NCBI GenBank assembly: GCA_016192825.1
Contig: JACPTK010000096.1
Coordinates: 1-64,000 of the forward strand
Length of the DNA: 64,000 bases
Direction of reading: 5' to 3'
From: Betaproteobacteria bacterium
GTDB taxonomy: Bacteria; Pseudomonadota; Gammaproteobacteria; Burkholderiales; SG8-41
The notes under the pieces were generated by a model that did no database searches, was not told the DNA's origin, and worked only from the letters and a program-made list of their open reading frames with translations. The translations under genes were made by a program, and so were the position numbers. Positions 8,184-16,314 of the stretch are shown here, piece after piece. The first letter of the stretch is position 1, and the number at the start of each line of letters is the position of its first letter.

Positions 8184-8463
8184 GGCGGGCCCCCCAGGTA
8201 ATCGCGGAAATTCGCCGGAGGCTGCGGGATCATGCCGTTGGAATCCGCCGCCTGTCACCGGTGATTCTAGCAGCCTGCCAGACTGGGTCCCATGAAAGGT
8301 CGGTGTGAACGCATGGGTAGTCAATCAGGTTTCCTTATTCCGACATCAAGAATTTTCGTTGGATAAACGCCGCTTTTCTTCCCACAATGCTTTCGAGAAC
8401 AACCCCGCGCCAGAGCCGGACCGTTGGCGACGGGATGGCCCCGACCCGTGGGAGGAGAACGCG

Positions 8464-9060
8464 ATGGCAAGAACGACCTATGCGCCCGTTCCTTTTGCCC
8501 TGCTCAAGCCGGGCACCGCATTTCACAGCCCGGCACAGAAGCTGCCGGAACAAGTGAGCCTCGAGAGTCCTGCAGCCGACGTCATGACGGATCTCAAGCA
8601 GGTGGGCGCCGTCGTGATCCGGCCGGACGACACCGTGGACGAGGCCCAAAGGCGCATGATCCAGCGCGGCGTGCGCTCGTTGCTGGTCCTGGGCCACGAC
8701 CGGAAGGTGACCGGCCTCGTCACCGCGACCGACATCCTCGGCGAGAAACCGATGAAGGTGATCGCCCAGCGGGCCTGCACGCGCGATGAAATCCTGGTAA
8801 GCGACATCATGACGCCACAGGGGCGGCTGGAAGTCATGGATATGGACAACGTTCGCACCGCCAAGGTGGGCAACATCGTGGCGACGCTCCAGGCATCGGG
8901 CCGGCAGCACGCGATGGTGGTCGACCGCGACCCTGAGGGCCGGGAAACGCTGCGCGGCCTGTTTTCGTCGACCCAGATCGCGCGCCAGCTCGGAATGGCG
9001 ATCCAGACGCTGGAGACGGCGCGGACGTTTGCCGAAATCGAATCGCTCCTGGCGTTCTGA
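8464..9060 (+). CDS. CBS-domain-pair protein
   Basis: This 198-aa protein starts at ATG 8464 behind GGAGGAGAAC. It has a CBS pair: VIRPDDTVDEAQRRMIQRGVRSLLVLGHDRKVTGLVTATDILG (first) and a more divergent second unit ending GRQHAMVVDRDPEGRETLRGLFSSTQIARQLG. CBS pairs bind adenosyl ligands (AMP, ATP, SAM) and act as energy sensors. No catalytic domain is attached. Its neighbour is adenylate kinase, which makes a link to the adenylate pool attractive, but that is inference from position only. A longer in-frame start at 8305 is not supported. Confidence 0.82.
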   Translation: MARTTYAPVPFALLKPGTAFHSPAQKLPEQVSLESPAADVMTDLKQVGAVVIRPDDTVDEAQRRMIQRGVRSLLVLGHDRKVTGLVTATDILGEKPMKVIAQRACTRDEILVSDIMTPQGRLEVMDMDNVRTAKVGNIVATLQASGRQHAMVVDRDPEGRETLRGLFSSTQIARQLGMAIQTLETARTFAEIESLLAF

Positions 9061-9279
9061 GACTGGCAGTCTGTCGGACCCAACGGTCCGCACAGGCTGC
9101 TAACAGCAAAACCGGCTGACCATTCAGCAAAAAATCCGGCCGACGGGGTCAAATGTGTAGAGAAGCAAAGGTGATTTTGCATATTCGTCGTCCTCTCCGC
9201 CAATTTTCCTGGTGCCGGTTTTGCATCAGGAGTTTGTCGGGGCCAGGTCCGGAAAACTCCTAGCACGACGGGGACGCGC

Positions 9280-9957
9280 ATGCGAATCATCCTGTTGGGG
9301 CCTCCCGGAGTCGGCAAGGGCACGCAAGCGCGGTTCATCGCGCAGCGCTACGGCATCCCGCAGATCTCCACCGGTGACATGCTGCGCGCGGCGGTGCGCG
9401 CGGGCAGCGCGATCGGCCTGGAAGCGAGGCGCTACATGGATGCGGGCGCGCTGGTGCCGGACGGCGTCATCATCGAACTGGTGAGGGACCGGGTAAGGGA
9501 GCCCGACTGCGGCGCGGGATTTCTGCTCGACGGTTTTCCGCGCACCGTTCCCCAGGCACAGGCGATGGCCGCGGCCGCGATCCGCGTTGATCTGGTGGTC
9601 GAGTTCTGGCTGGCCCGTGAGGAGCTGCTCGAGCGCAGCAGCGGGCGCCTGGTGCATCCGGCTTCCGGGCGCACCTACCACGTCCGGTTCAGCCCGCCGA
9701 GAGTGCCCGGCAAGGACAACATCACCGGCGAGGACCTGGTTCGGCGAGCCGATGACGAATCGGAAGCGGCAACGAAGCGGCTCGAAGTCTACGATTTGCA
9801 TGCAGTCCCGCTGGCCTACTACTACGCCGGGCTGCGCGCGAGCGGCGGGCAGGATGCGCCGAGGTACCTGCGCATGTCCGCGGACGGCGCGGTGGACTCC
9901 GTCCGGGACAAGCTCTTTAAGGTGCTGGACGCGCGCCGGGTCGCCGCAACCGGCTGA
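9280..9957 (+). CDS. adk: Adenylate kinase
   Basis: This 225-aa kinase converts ATP + AMP to two ADP. The P-loop GPPGVGKGT is at residues 7-15, the AMP-binding ISTGDMLR follows, then [10 protein letters not shown], and a long LID domain ([21 protein letters not shown]...DLVRRADD) without zinc cysteines, as in Gram-negative enzymes. It diverges from the strictly conserved adk in several places (for example [18 protein letters not shown]), so it might be a second, accessory copy. It lies 219 bp downstream of the CBS-pair gene on the same strand; a hairpin (CGGACC, CAAC, GGTCCG) follows that gene. Confidence 0.9.
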   Translation: MRIILLGPPGVGKGTQARFIAQRYGIPQISTGDMLRAAVRAGSAIGLEARRYMDAGALVPDGVIIELVRDRVREPDCGAGFLLDGFPRTVPQAQAMAAAAIRVDLVVEFWLAREELLERSSGRLVHPASGRTYHVRFSPPRVPGKDNITGEDLVRRADDESEAATKRLEVYDLHAVPLAYYYAGLRASGGQDAPRYLRMSADGAVDSVRDKLFKVLDARRVAATG

Positions 9958-10032
9958 GCGTTCCGAAGCTTCCGCTTTTGCCGCGCCGGGTGCGGCAGGG
10001 CGCCTGCGCCATCCATCACTGCATTAACTGCA

Positions 10033-10761
10033 TCACTTGTATTTGCGGCTCATGAGCTCTGCGACGCTCGCCCCGCGCTCGATGTCGTTCTTGCGCTTGC
10101 TGTCGCCGGCGTCGATCTTGCGCGCGGCCTCCAGAACTTCGGCGGCGCGCTCGTAGGGCACGAAGGCGACGCCGGCCTCGTCGGCGCACGCGAGATCGCC
10201 GGGCCTGACCTGCACCCCGCAGATCTGCACCACGCCGTTCACTTCCACCGTCTGCATGCGCCACTTGCCCGTGACCGGCGTGAAGCCCCGGCACCACACC
10301 GGCCAGCCCATGCTGCGGTACTGCTCGGGGTCGCGCACCGTGGCGTCCACGATCGCGCCGATGAAGCCCTGCCGGCGGGCGATGGTGGCCGACTGGCCGC
10401 CCATGTTGGAGCAGCCCATGATGCCCTGGATCACCAGCACGTCGCCGGGCTCGGCGAGATTGTGCGCCTCGGTCTCGCCCTGCGTGTTGGTCTTTTCCTG
10501 CGCCGCCTTGTGAATCTGGGCGGTGCGCTGGATGTTGCGAACAGTGAGGGCGGGGCCGACGATGCGCACGCCAAGGGTGACGGGCGGCAGCATATAGGCG
10601 GGGACGACGCCGACAATGCCGAGCTCGTCCATCGCATCTGACAGCGTCCCGGTCAGGTCGACCAGCACCTTGAAGCCTTCGATGATTTCCCGCGGCAGGC
10701 GCGGCAGTTCCAGCATGCGGATGGCATCGCGCGGCAGCTTGCCGAGGGGGGTCTTGGGCAC
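10033..10761 (-). CDS. RraA-like protein / 4-hydroxy-4-methyl-2-oxoglutarate aldolase family
   Basis: This 242-aa protein has the RraA fold motifs: DAMDELGIVGVVPAYMLPP, VIQGIMGCSNMGGQSATIARRQGFIGAIVDATVRDPEQ (with the catalytic Arg and Asp) and CADEAGVAFVP. Members are divalent-metal-dependent HMG/CHA aldolases or oxaloacetate decarboxylases; a few bind RNase E. The longer length than RraA (about 160 aa) favours the enzyme class. The start was set at GTG 10761 because AGGAG sits 7 bases upstream. The upstream ATG at 10899 would add a low-complexity N-terminus. The gene is isolated, so the substrate is not shown. Confidence 0.85.
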   Translation of the reverse strand: MPKTPLGKLPRDAIRMLELPRLPREIIEGFKVLVDLTGTLSDAMDELGIVGVVPAYMLPPVTLGVRIVGPALTVRNIQRTAQIHKAAQEKTNTQGETEAHNLAEPGDVLVIQGIMGCSNMGGQSATIARRQGFIGAIVDATVRDPEQYRSMGWPVWCRGFTPVTGKWRMQTVEVNGVVQICGVQVRPGDLACADEAGVAFVPYERAAEVLEAARKIDAGDSKRKNDIERGASVAELMSRKYK

Positions 10762-10960
10762 GTTTTTCTCCTGGTCGGGAAACGGGAACGGCGTGCAAGC
10801 AGCGCGCCGCATGGGTTTAGGGGATTCTATTGATCCGCGATACGGGGAGTCAATTCGGGAAGCAGCTTGACGAGGCGGCCGTCCGCTGCCGCGGCTCATG
10901 CTTATGGCATGGTAAGAGTATGATTAAGATCGATGGTTCTTCCACAGGGAGGGGGTAACC

Positions 10961-12268
10961 ATGTACTCGAAAAGAAAAGCGGCGCTGGAAATGCCCGCCG
11001 ACGCGGCGGCTGTGGCAGGTGGCGGGGCGCTGGAGTACGCCGGCTTCTGGGCGCGCGTCGCGGCGCTGCTGGTGGACTTGGCGATCCTGATGATCGCCGG
11101 CGTCTTGCTGTTCGTCGCGCTCGGCATGGCGATGGGCGGCGCGGGAGTGATGATCGGCAACATCCTCTTCCTCTTCCTGCAACTATTGTACTGGCCGGTG
11201 ATGGAGAGCTCGGCGCGGCAGGCCACCTTTGGCAAGAGCCTGCTCGGCATCCAGGTCACCGATCTCAATGGGAACCGAACTTCGTTCATCAAGTCTCTGC
11301 TCAGGAACCTCGCCAAGATCATCTCGTCGATTCCGTTCGGCATCGGCTTCCTGCTTCCGGCTTTCACTGCGCGCAAGCAGGCGCTGCACGACATCATCAC
11401 CAGCTGCCTGGTCGTTCGCGCCGGCCCGTCCAGTTTCCTCAAGGCCGTCGTTGCCGCCGTCGGCGGGCTCGCGATCGCGATCGGCGCCTCCTACTATTAT
11501 GTCTTCCACGTGCTCCTGCCGCAGCAGATGGAACAGGCGATGAAGGGGGGCGGCAAGGACATTCAGCGGCAGATGGAGCGGGCGATGCGGGAGGCGGCGA
11601 AGGGTGCTCCGCAAAAGAAAGCCGCTCCGTCCAGACCGCCGGTCGCGAAGGCGCCCGCTCCGGCGCCCAAGCCGGCCGTGACGCCTCGGCCGGCGCCCGC
11701 GCCGCAGGTCGCCGCGGTCACGCCTCCTGCCCCCGCGCCGGCGCCCGCACCGAAGGTTGCCACTGTCACATCCTCGGTTGTCGCGTCGGCGCCGAAAGTA
11801 GCTGCACCGGCTCCGGCCAAGCCCGCGTCGGCTGCGGTCAAACCTGCGCCCGCAAGACCGGCGCCCGCCCCGGCGATGAAAGCGGAAGCGGCACCCAAGC
11901 CGGCGCCCGCGGCCGCGCGTCGCGTTGCCGCGCGCAAGCCTGCGGCACCAGCCGCTGCCGCGGCCCCCGCTGCGCCACCGGTAAGGACGCCGAAGTACAA
12001 CGACGTCATGACCGCGGTGATGAATGGCGACCGCGCGGGCGCCGCGGAAGCGCTCGGGCTGGGGATCTGGGCCGACCGCCCGGACTCGAACGGCGTCACG
12101 CCGCTCATGGTTGCAGCCATGAACGGCGATGCCGCGATGACGGAGTTGCTGCTCAAGCACGGCGCCGATCCCAATCGAGGCAGCGCCGGGGGATCGGTGC
12201 TAGCTCATGCGATCAAGGGCGGAAACAGCAAGGTCATCGCGCTGCTGAAGAAAGCCGGCGCGCACTAA
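10961..12268 (+). CDS. RDD-domain membrane protein with ankyrin-repeat tail
   Basis: This 435-aa protein joins three parts. Residues 22-150 form an RDD domain with three hydrophobic segments (AGFWARVAALLVDLAIL, then GKSLLGIQVTDLNG). Residues about 200-345 are a long Ala/Pro/Lys linker. Residues about 348-435 hold two to three ankyrin repeats (DSNGVTPLMVAAMNGDAAMTELLLKHGADPN). The ATG at 10961 sits behind GGGAGGGGG. RDD proteins are poorly understood (some are sodium/proton transporters); the ankyrin tail would sit in the cytoplasm and bind a protein. The combination is uncommon. The next gene starts 16 bp later and is also a membrane protein. Confidence 0.8.
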   Translation: MYSKRKAALEMPADAAAVAGGGALEYAGFWARVAALLVDLAILMIAGVLLFVALGMAMGGAGVMIGNILFLFLQLLYWPVMESSARQATFGKSLLGIQVTDLNGNRTSFIKSLLRNLAKIISSIPFGIGFLLPAFTARKQALHDIITSCLVVRAGPSSFLKAVVAAVGGLAIAIGASYYYVFHVLLPQQMEQAMKGGGKDIQRQMERAMREAAKGAPQKKAAPSRPPVAKAPAPAPKPAVTPRPAPAPQVAAVTPPAPAPAPAPKVATVTSSVVASAPKVAAPAPAKPASAAVKPAPARPAPAPAMKAEAAPKPAPAAARRVAARKPAAPAAAAAPAAPPVRTPKYNDVMTAVMNGDRAGAAEALGLGIWADRPDSNGVTPLMVAAMNGDAAMTELLLKHGADPNRGSAGGSVLAHAIKGGNSKVIALLKKAGAH

Positions 12269-12284
12269 ACACGCCGGGCAGCCG

Positions 12285-13220
12285 ATGGCGCCCGTGGTCC
12301 GCGTCGCCGACGTTCCCGGCACCGGGTGGTACGTGCTCGCGGGCGTGGTCGCTTTTGCGACCCTCGCCGCGACGGTTGGCATCGCAGTCTGGTTCTATCT
12401 CGAATTCACCTCGGCCGAGCCGTTCCTTGCCCCGGGGCGGCATTCCGTCGAGCTCGCCAAGCCGGGAAGCTACCTGGTGTGGAACGATTACCGCACCGTG
12501 CATCAGGGCCGCAGCTACGACGAGCCGAAGCAGCTGCCCAAGGGCGCGCGGATCTCGGTGATCGACAAGACCAGCGGGCGGGAGCTTCCGCTCGGCTCGT
12601 ATTCGGGGGCGACCTCTTCGACCCTCAATACCGAGAGCGTCGCGGTCGCGCAATTCAGCATCGCGCGGCCCGGCGCCTACGAAATCGTCGTGGAAGGCGA
12701 TTTTCCGCCGCGCGTGTTTTCGGTGGGGCGGAATCTGCTGTTCCAGATGTTCGGGGCGGTGTTCGGCGCGATCGCACTCGTGATCGTAGGCTTCAGCGCG
12801 GCGCTGGCGATCGCGGGCTGGGCATACTTGAGGCGCGAGGAGGCGGCGCGCGCCGCGCAGGGCGTACAGAGCGGCGCCGCGGCGGCCGCGACAGCGCCGG
12901 ACCAGCCAGCCATGAAAAGGCTGACCGCGATCGTGTACGGGCTGCAGATCGCCTCCTTTGTCTTCGGCATCACGCTCATCGCGGGCGTCATCATCAACTA
13001 CCTCAAGCGCAAGGACGTCGAGGGCACCTGGCTCGAGTCGCACTTCCGCTGGCAGATCCGCACGTTCTGGTTCGGGCTGCTGTGGTCGCTCGTCGGCGTC
13101 GTGCTGCTGTTCGTCCTGATCGGCATACTGGTGCTGATGGGGACGATGGCCTGGGTGCTGTACCGCATCATCAAGGGCTGGATCGCGCTGGAGGACGGCA
13201 AGCCCATGTACCAGGGATGA
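12285..13220 (+). CDS. Membrane protein, DUF4870-like C-terminus
   Basis: This 311-aa protein has an N-terminal membrane helix, an extracytoplasmic domain (residues 40-145), a second helix near 155-180, and three more helices at the C-terminus. The last part (SFVFGITLIAGVIINYLKRKDVEGTWLESHFRWQIRTFW...YRIIKGWIALEDGKPM) looks like the DUF4870 membrane family. It follows the RDD-ankyrin gene by 16 bp, so the two are probably cotranscribed and may work together. Its TGA stop (13218-13220) lies inside a GGGATGA repeat run. Confidence 0.75.
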   Translation: MAPVVRVADVPGTGWYVLAGVVAFATLAATVGIAVWFYLEFTSAEPFLAPGRHSVELAKPGSYLVWNDYRTVHQGRSYDEPKQLPKGARISVIDKTSGRELPLGSYSGATSSTLNTESVAVAQFSIARPGAYEIVVEGDFPPRVFSVGRNLLFQMFGAVFGAIALVIVGFSAALAIAGWAYLRREEAARAAQGVQSGAAAAATAPDQPAMKRLTAIVYGLQIASFVFGITLIAGVIINYLKRKDVEGTWLESHFRWQIRTFWFGLLWSLVGVVLLFVLIGILVLMGTMAWVLYRIIKGWIALEDGKPMYQG

Positions 13221-13238
13221 GGGATGAGGGATGAGGAG
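13213..13238. repeat. 7-bp GAGGGAT repeat at a stop codon
   Basis: Three copies of the heptamer (AGGGATG phase) begin inside the stop codon of the DUF4870-like gene. The same heptamer occurs at 45438-45479 and, inverted, at 47818-47849. Confidence 0.85.
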
Positions 13239-13407
13239 ACGGCCGGCGAGGCCGGTCGCAGATACTAAGGCGCGCGAACGCACGCGTGCGCCGAATACTT
13301 GCGCATCGCGGCACGCTTCCGCTATCGTGCGGGCCTTGAGAACCGTGATTCGCGGCCCGCGGATCGCGGATCGGTCTGAATTGCGAAGCACGGTTTATTT
13401 AGCGGCC

Positions 13408-13440
13408 CAGTCACGAGTCACCAGTCACGAGTCACGCAGT
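13408..13440. repeat. 10-bp AGTCACGAGTC-type repeat
   Basis: CAGTCACGAGTCACC followed by AGTCACGAGTCACGCAG forms about three units with a period of 8-10 bp, just upstream of the IlvD/Edd dehydratase gene. A related run lies at 22141-22170. Confidence 0.7.
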
Positions 13441-13466
13441 CCAAAGCAGCAAGGCGGAATATCCCG

Positions 13467-15203
13467 ATGGCGAAAGCTAAACCAAAAACCGGAATGAGAA
13501 AGGGCCTCACCGCCTACGGCGACGAGGAATTTTCCCTCTTCCTGCGCAAGGCCTTCATCAAGGCGATGGGCTATTCCGATGATGCACTTAATCGTCCCAT
13601 CATCGGAATAACGAACACCTACAGCGGGTTCAATGCCTGTCATCGAACCGTGCCGGAGTTGATCGAGGCGGTGAAGCGCGGCGTGATGCTCGCCGGAGGG
13701 CTCCCGGTCGAGTTTCCCACCATCACGCTGCACGAGTCGTTCGCGTACCCCACCAGCATGTACCTGCGCAACCTGATGGCGATGGATGCCGAGGAAATGA
13801 TCCGCGCGCAGCCGCTGGATGCCGTGGTACTGATCGGCGGCTGCGACAAGACCGTGCCGGCGCTTCTAATGGGCGCGGCGAGCGCGAACGTGCCGGCTAT
13901 CCTGATGGTGACGGGGCCCATGATCACGGGCGATTACAGGGGCGAGCGCCTCGGCGCGTGCACGGACTGCCGCCGCTATTGGGGAAAATTCCGCGCGGCG
14001 GAGATCGGCGAGCAGGAGATCAACGCGGTGAACGCGCAGCTCTGCCCGTCCGCCGGCACCTGCATGGTGATGGGCACGGCGTCCACGATGGCGCTCTGCT
14101 CGGAAGCGCTCGGCGTGATGCTGCCGGGCGGCGCTTGCATCCCGGCGGTGATGGCCGAGCGGTTGCGGAACGCGGAGGCGACCGGCGCGCGCGCGGTGGG
14201 GCTCGCAAAAGAGCGGCTGACGCCCGACCGGATCATGACGCCGGCCGCGTTCGAGAATGCGCTCAGGATGCTGCTGGCGATCGGCGGTTCCACCAACGGC
14301 ATCGTGCACCTCGCGGCCATGGCGGGACGGCTCGGCATCGCGCTGGACCTCGGCGCGTTCGACCGGATGGGACGCAAGACCCCGGTGCTGGTGGACCTCA
14401 AGCCCACCGGGCAGCATTACATGGAAGACCTGTACAAGGCGGGCGGCGCGGCGGCCATCCTGAGAGAGCTGAAGGGGCTGCTCAATCTCGGCGCGCTTAC
14501 GGTGAGCGGCAGGACTCTCGGCGAGAACATTTCCAACGCGCCCCCGCCATTTCCGCAGCAGGTCGTGCGTCCGATCCGAAAGCCGGTCTTCCGCGAGGGC
14601 GGCATCGCGTTCCTGCGCGGCAACCTCGCGCCCGGCGGCGCGATCATCAAGCAGTCGGCGATGGATCCGAAGCTGATGCGGCACGAGGGACGCGCGGTCG
14701 TGTTCGAGTCGCTCGAGGACCTGGCAAGCCGCATCGACGACCCGAAGCTCGACGTCGCGGCGGGCGACGTGCTGGTGCTGAAGCGCGCCGGGCCGAAAGG
14801 CGCGCCGGGCATGCCCGAGGCGGGCTACATCCCGATCCCGAAGAAGCTCGCGCAGCAGGGCGTGAAGGACATGGTGCGGATCTCGGACGCGCGCATGAGC
14901 GGCACCGCGTTCGGCTCGATCGTGCTGCACGTGACGCCGGAGTCGGCGGCGGGCGGGCCGCTTGCCCTGGTGCAAAACGGCGACCGCATCCGGCTCGACG
15001 TTCCGGCGCGCCGATTGGAGCTCCTGGTAGGCCAAGCCGAGCTGGCGGCGCGCCGAAAAAAATGGAAGAAACCGTCCCCGCGTCCCGAAGACCGCCGCGG
15101 CTATCGCAAGCTCTTCATGGAATCCGTGACGCAGGCGGATCGGGGGTGCGACTTCGATTTCTGCGCGGCGGAGCCCGCGACGCGCGTTCCGCGCAGGACG
15201 TAA
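13467..15203 (+). CDS. IlvD/Edd-family dehydratase
   Basis: This 578-aa protein has the three conserved cysteine motifs of the family that hold an Fe-S cluster: GGCDKTVPA near residue 125, ACTDCRRYW near 170 and CPSAGTCMVMGTASTMA near 195. These enzymes dehydrate 2,3-dihydroxy acids or aldonates (dihydroxyacid dehydratase, L-arabonate, D-xylonate dehydratases). Sequence feel (GGCDKT, GACTDC, length 578) points to the sugar-acid subgroup rather than true IlvD (which has GCNT). No sugar-transport genes are adjacent; the next genes are an Fe-type ABC transporter on the opposite strand. Substrate assignment is open. Confidence 0.82.
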   Translation: MAKAKPKTGMRKGLTAYGDEEFSLFLRKAFIKAMGYSDDALNRPIIGITNTYSGFNACHRTVPELIEAVKRGVMLAGGLPVEFPTITLHESFAYPTSMYLRNLMAMDAEEMIRAQPLDAVVLIGGCDKTVPALLMGAASANVPAILMVTGPMITGDYRGERLGACTDCRRYWGKFRAAEIGEQEINAVNAQLCPSAGTCMVMGTASTMALCSEALGVMLPGGACIPAVMAERLRNAEATGARAVGLAKERLTPDRIMTPAAFENALRMLLAIGGSTNGIVHLAAMAGRLGIALDLGAFDRMGRKTPVLVDLKPTGQHYMEDLYKAGGAAAILRELKGLLNLGALTVSGRTLGENISNAPPPFPQQVVRPIRKPVFREGGIAFLRGNLAPGGAIIKQSAMDPKLMRHEGRAVVFESLEDLASRIDDPKLDVAAGDVLVLKRAGPKGAPGMPEAGYIPIPKKLAQQGVKDMVRISDARMSGTAFGSIVLHVTPESAAGGPLALVQNGDRIRLDVPARRLELLVGQAELAARRKKWKKPSPRPEDRRGYRKLFMESVTQADRGCDFDFCAAEPATRVPRRT

Positions 15204-15210
15204 TGTCCGG

Positions 15211-16314
15211 TCAGCAAGCGCGCGCCTCAGGCCGCGACGGCGCATCGGGGTCGAGCAACAGCCCGCCGGCTACCACGATCCCGACCGCGGAACCCTCCCG
15301 GAGATCGAGGTCCTTGCCGGTGGCGACGCGCAGTTCCGTCTCGCCGAGCCGGATGCGGTATTCGAATCCGGCGCCGTAGAAGCTTCGCAGCACCACCCGA
15401 CCCCGCAGCGCGCCATCGCTGTCCGGCGCGACCAGCCGAAGGTCCTCCGGACGCATGGCAAGCAAAACCTCCCGGCCGTCGGGAACGTAGGACGGGCGTT
15501 CAAGGATGATCGTTCCCTCGCCCCGCCAGCGCAAAGTAACAGCATCGTTTCCGGCGCTCAGGATCTGGCACGGCAGGTAGTTCACGCCGCCGATGAAATC
15601 CAGCACAAATGCCGTGGCGGGCCGCCGGTAGATCGCCTCGGGCGGCGCAAGCTGGTGCACGCGACCCGCGCACATCACGGCGATGCGGTCGGACATGGCG
15701 AGCGCCTCCACCTGGTCATGGGTGACGTACAGGATCGGCAGCCCGCTCTCGCGCTGGATCAGCTTGAGTTCCGCGCGCATCTGCTCGCGCAGCTTGGCGT
15801 CGAGGTTGGACAGCGGTTCGTCCAGCAGCAGCACCGAAGGCTCCAGCGCCAGCGCGCGGCCCAGCGCAACCCGTTGCTGCTGCCCGCCCGAAAGCTGGCT
15901 CGGCCGGCGCTGCTCCAGCCCTTCCATGCCGAGGATGCGCAGCACGTGGGCGACGCGCGCGGCGATCTGCGTGCGCGGCGTCCTGCGGACCTTGAGCGGG
16001 TAGGCGACATTGTCGAACACCGACATGTGCGGCCAGACGGCATAGCTCTGGAACACCATGCCGATGCCGCGTTCGTTGGGCGGCACGTCCAGCGGCTCCG
16101 CCGTGCGATAAACGACGCGGCCCCCGATTTCTATCGTTCCCGCATCCGCCGTTTCGAGCCCCGCCACGCAACGCAATGTCGTCGTCTTGCCGCAGCCGGA
16201 CGGGCCGAGCAGCGAAAAAAACTCGCGCTCGGCGATCTCGAACGACACCTCATCAACTGCCAGCACCTTGCCAAACCGCTTGACCAGTCCCCGGACGGAT
16301 ACGACCGCGCTCAT
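15211..16314 (-). CDS. ABC transporter ATP-binding protein (Fe3+/spermidine class)
   Basis: This 367-aa ATPase starts at ATG 16314, which overlaps the permease stop as ATGA. It has Walker A GPSGCGKTT, the signature LSGGQQQRVALGRALA, Walker B LLLDEPLSNLD and a C-terminal TOBE domain (from residue 280, LAMRPEDLRL...). The TOBE domain is typical of the FbpC/PotA/CysA class. It powers the permease encoded just upstream. The long open frame upstream of 16314 is a frame shadow of the permease gene. Confidence 0.92.
   Translation of the reverse strand: MSAVVSVRGLVKRFGKVLAVDEVSFEIAEREFFSLLGPSGCGKTTTLRCVAGLETADAGTIEIGGRVVYRTAEPLDVPPNERGIGMVFQSYAVWPHMSVFDNVAYPLKVRRTPRTQIAARVAHVLRILGMEGLEQRRPSQLSGGQQQRVALGRALALEPSVLLLDEPLSNLDAKLREQMRAELKLIQRESGLPILYVTHDQVEALAMSDRIAVMCAGRVHQLAPPEAIYRRPATAFVLDFIGGVNYLPCQILSAGNDAVTLRWRGEGTIILERPSYVPDGREVLLAMRPEDLRLVAPDSDGALRGRVVLRSFYGAGFEYRIRLGETELRVATGKDLDLREGSAVGIVVAGGLLLDPDAPSRPEARAC

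Noticed and set aside
8305-9060. Longer start (8305) for the CBS-pair protein
   Set aside because: A strong Shine-Dalgarno directly precedes ATG 8464 and the extra N-terminus has no family likeness.
13467-15203. Calling the dehydratase ilvD
   Set aside because: The motifs GGCDKTVPA and ACTDC match the sugar-acid subgroup as well; no isoleucine/valine genes are adjacent.
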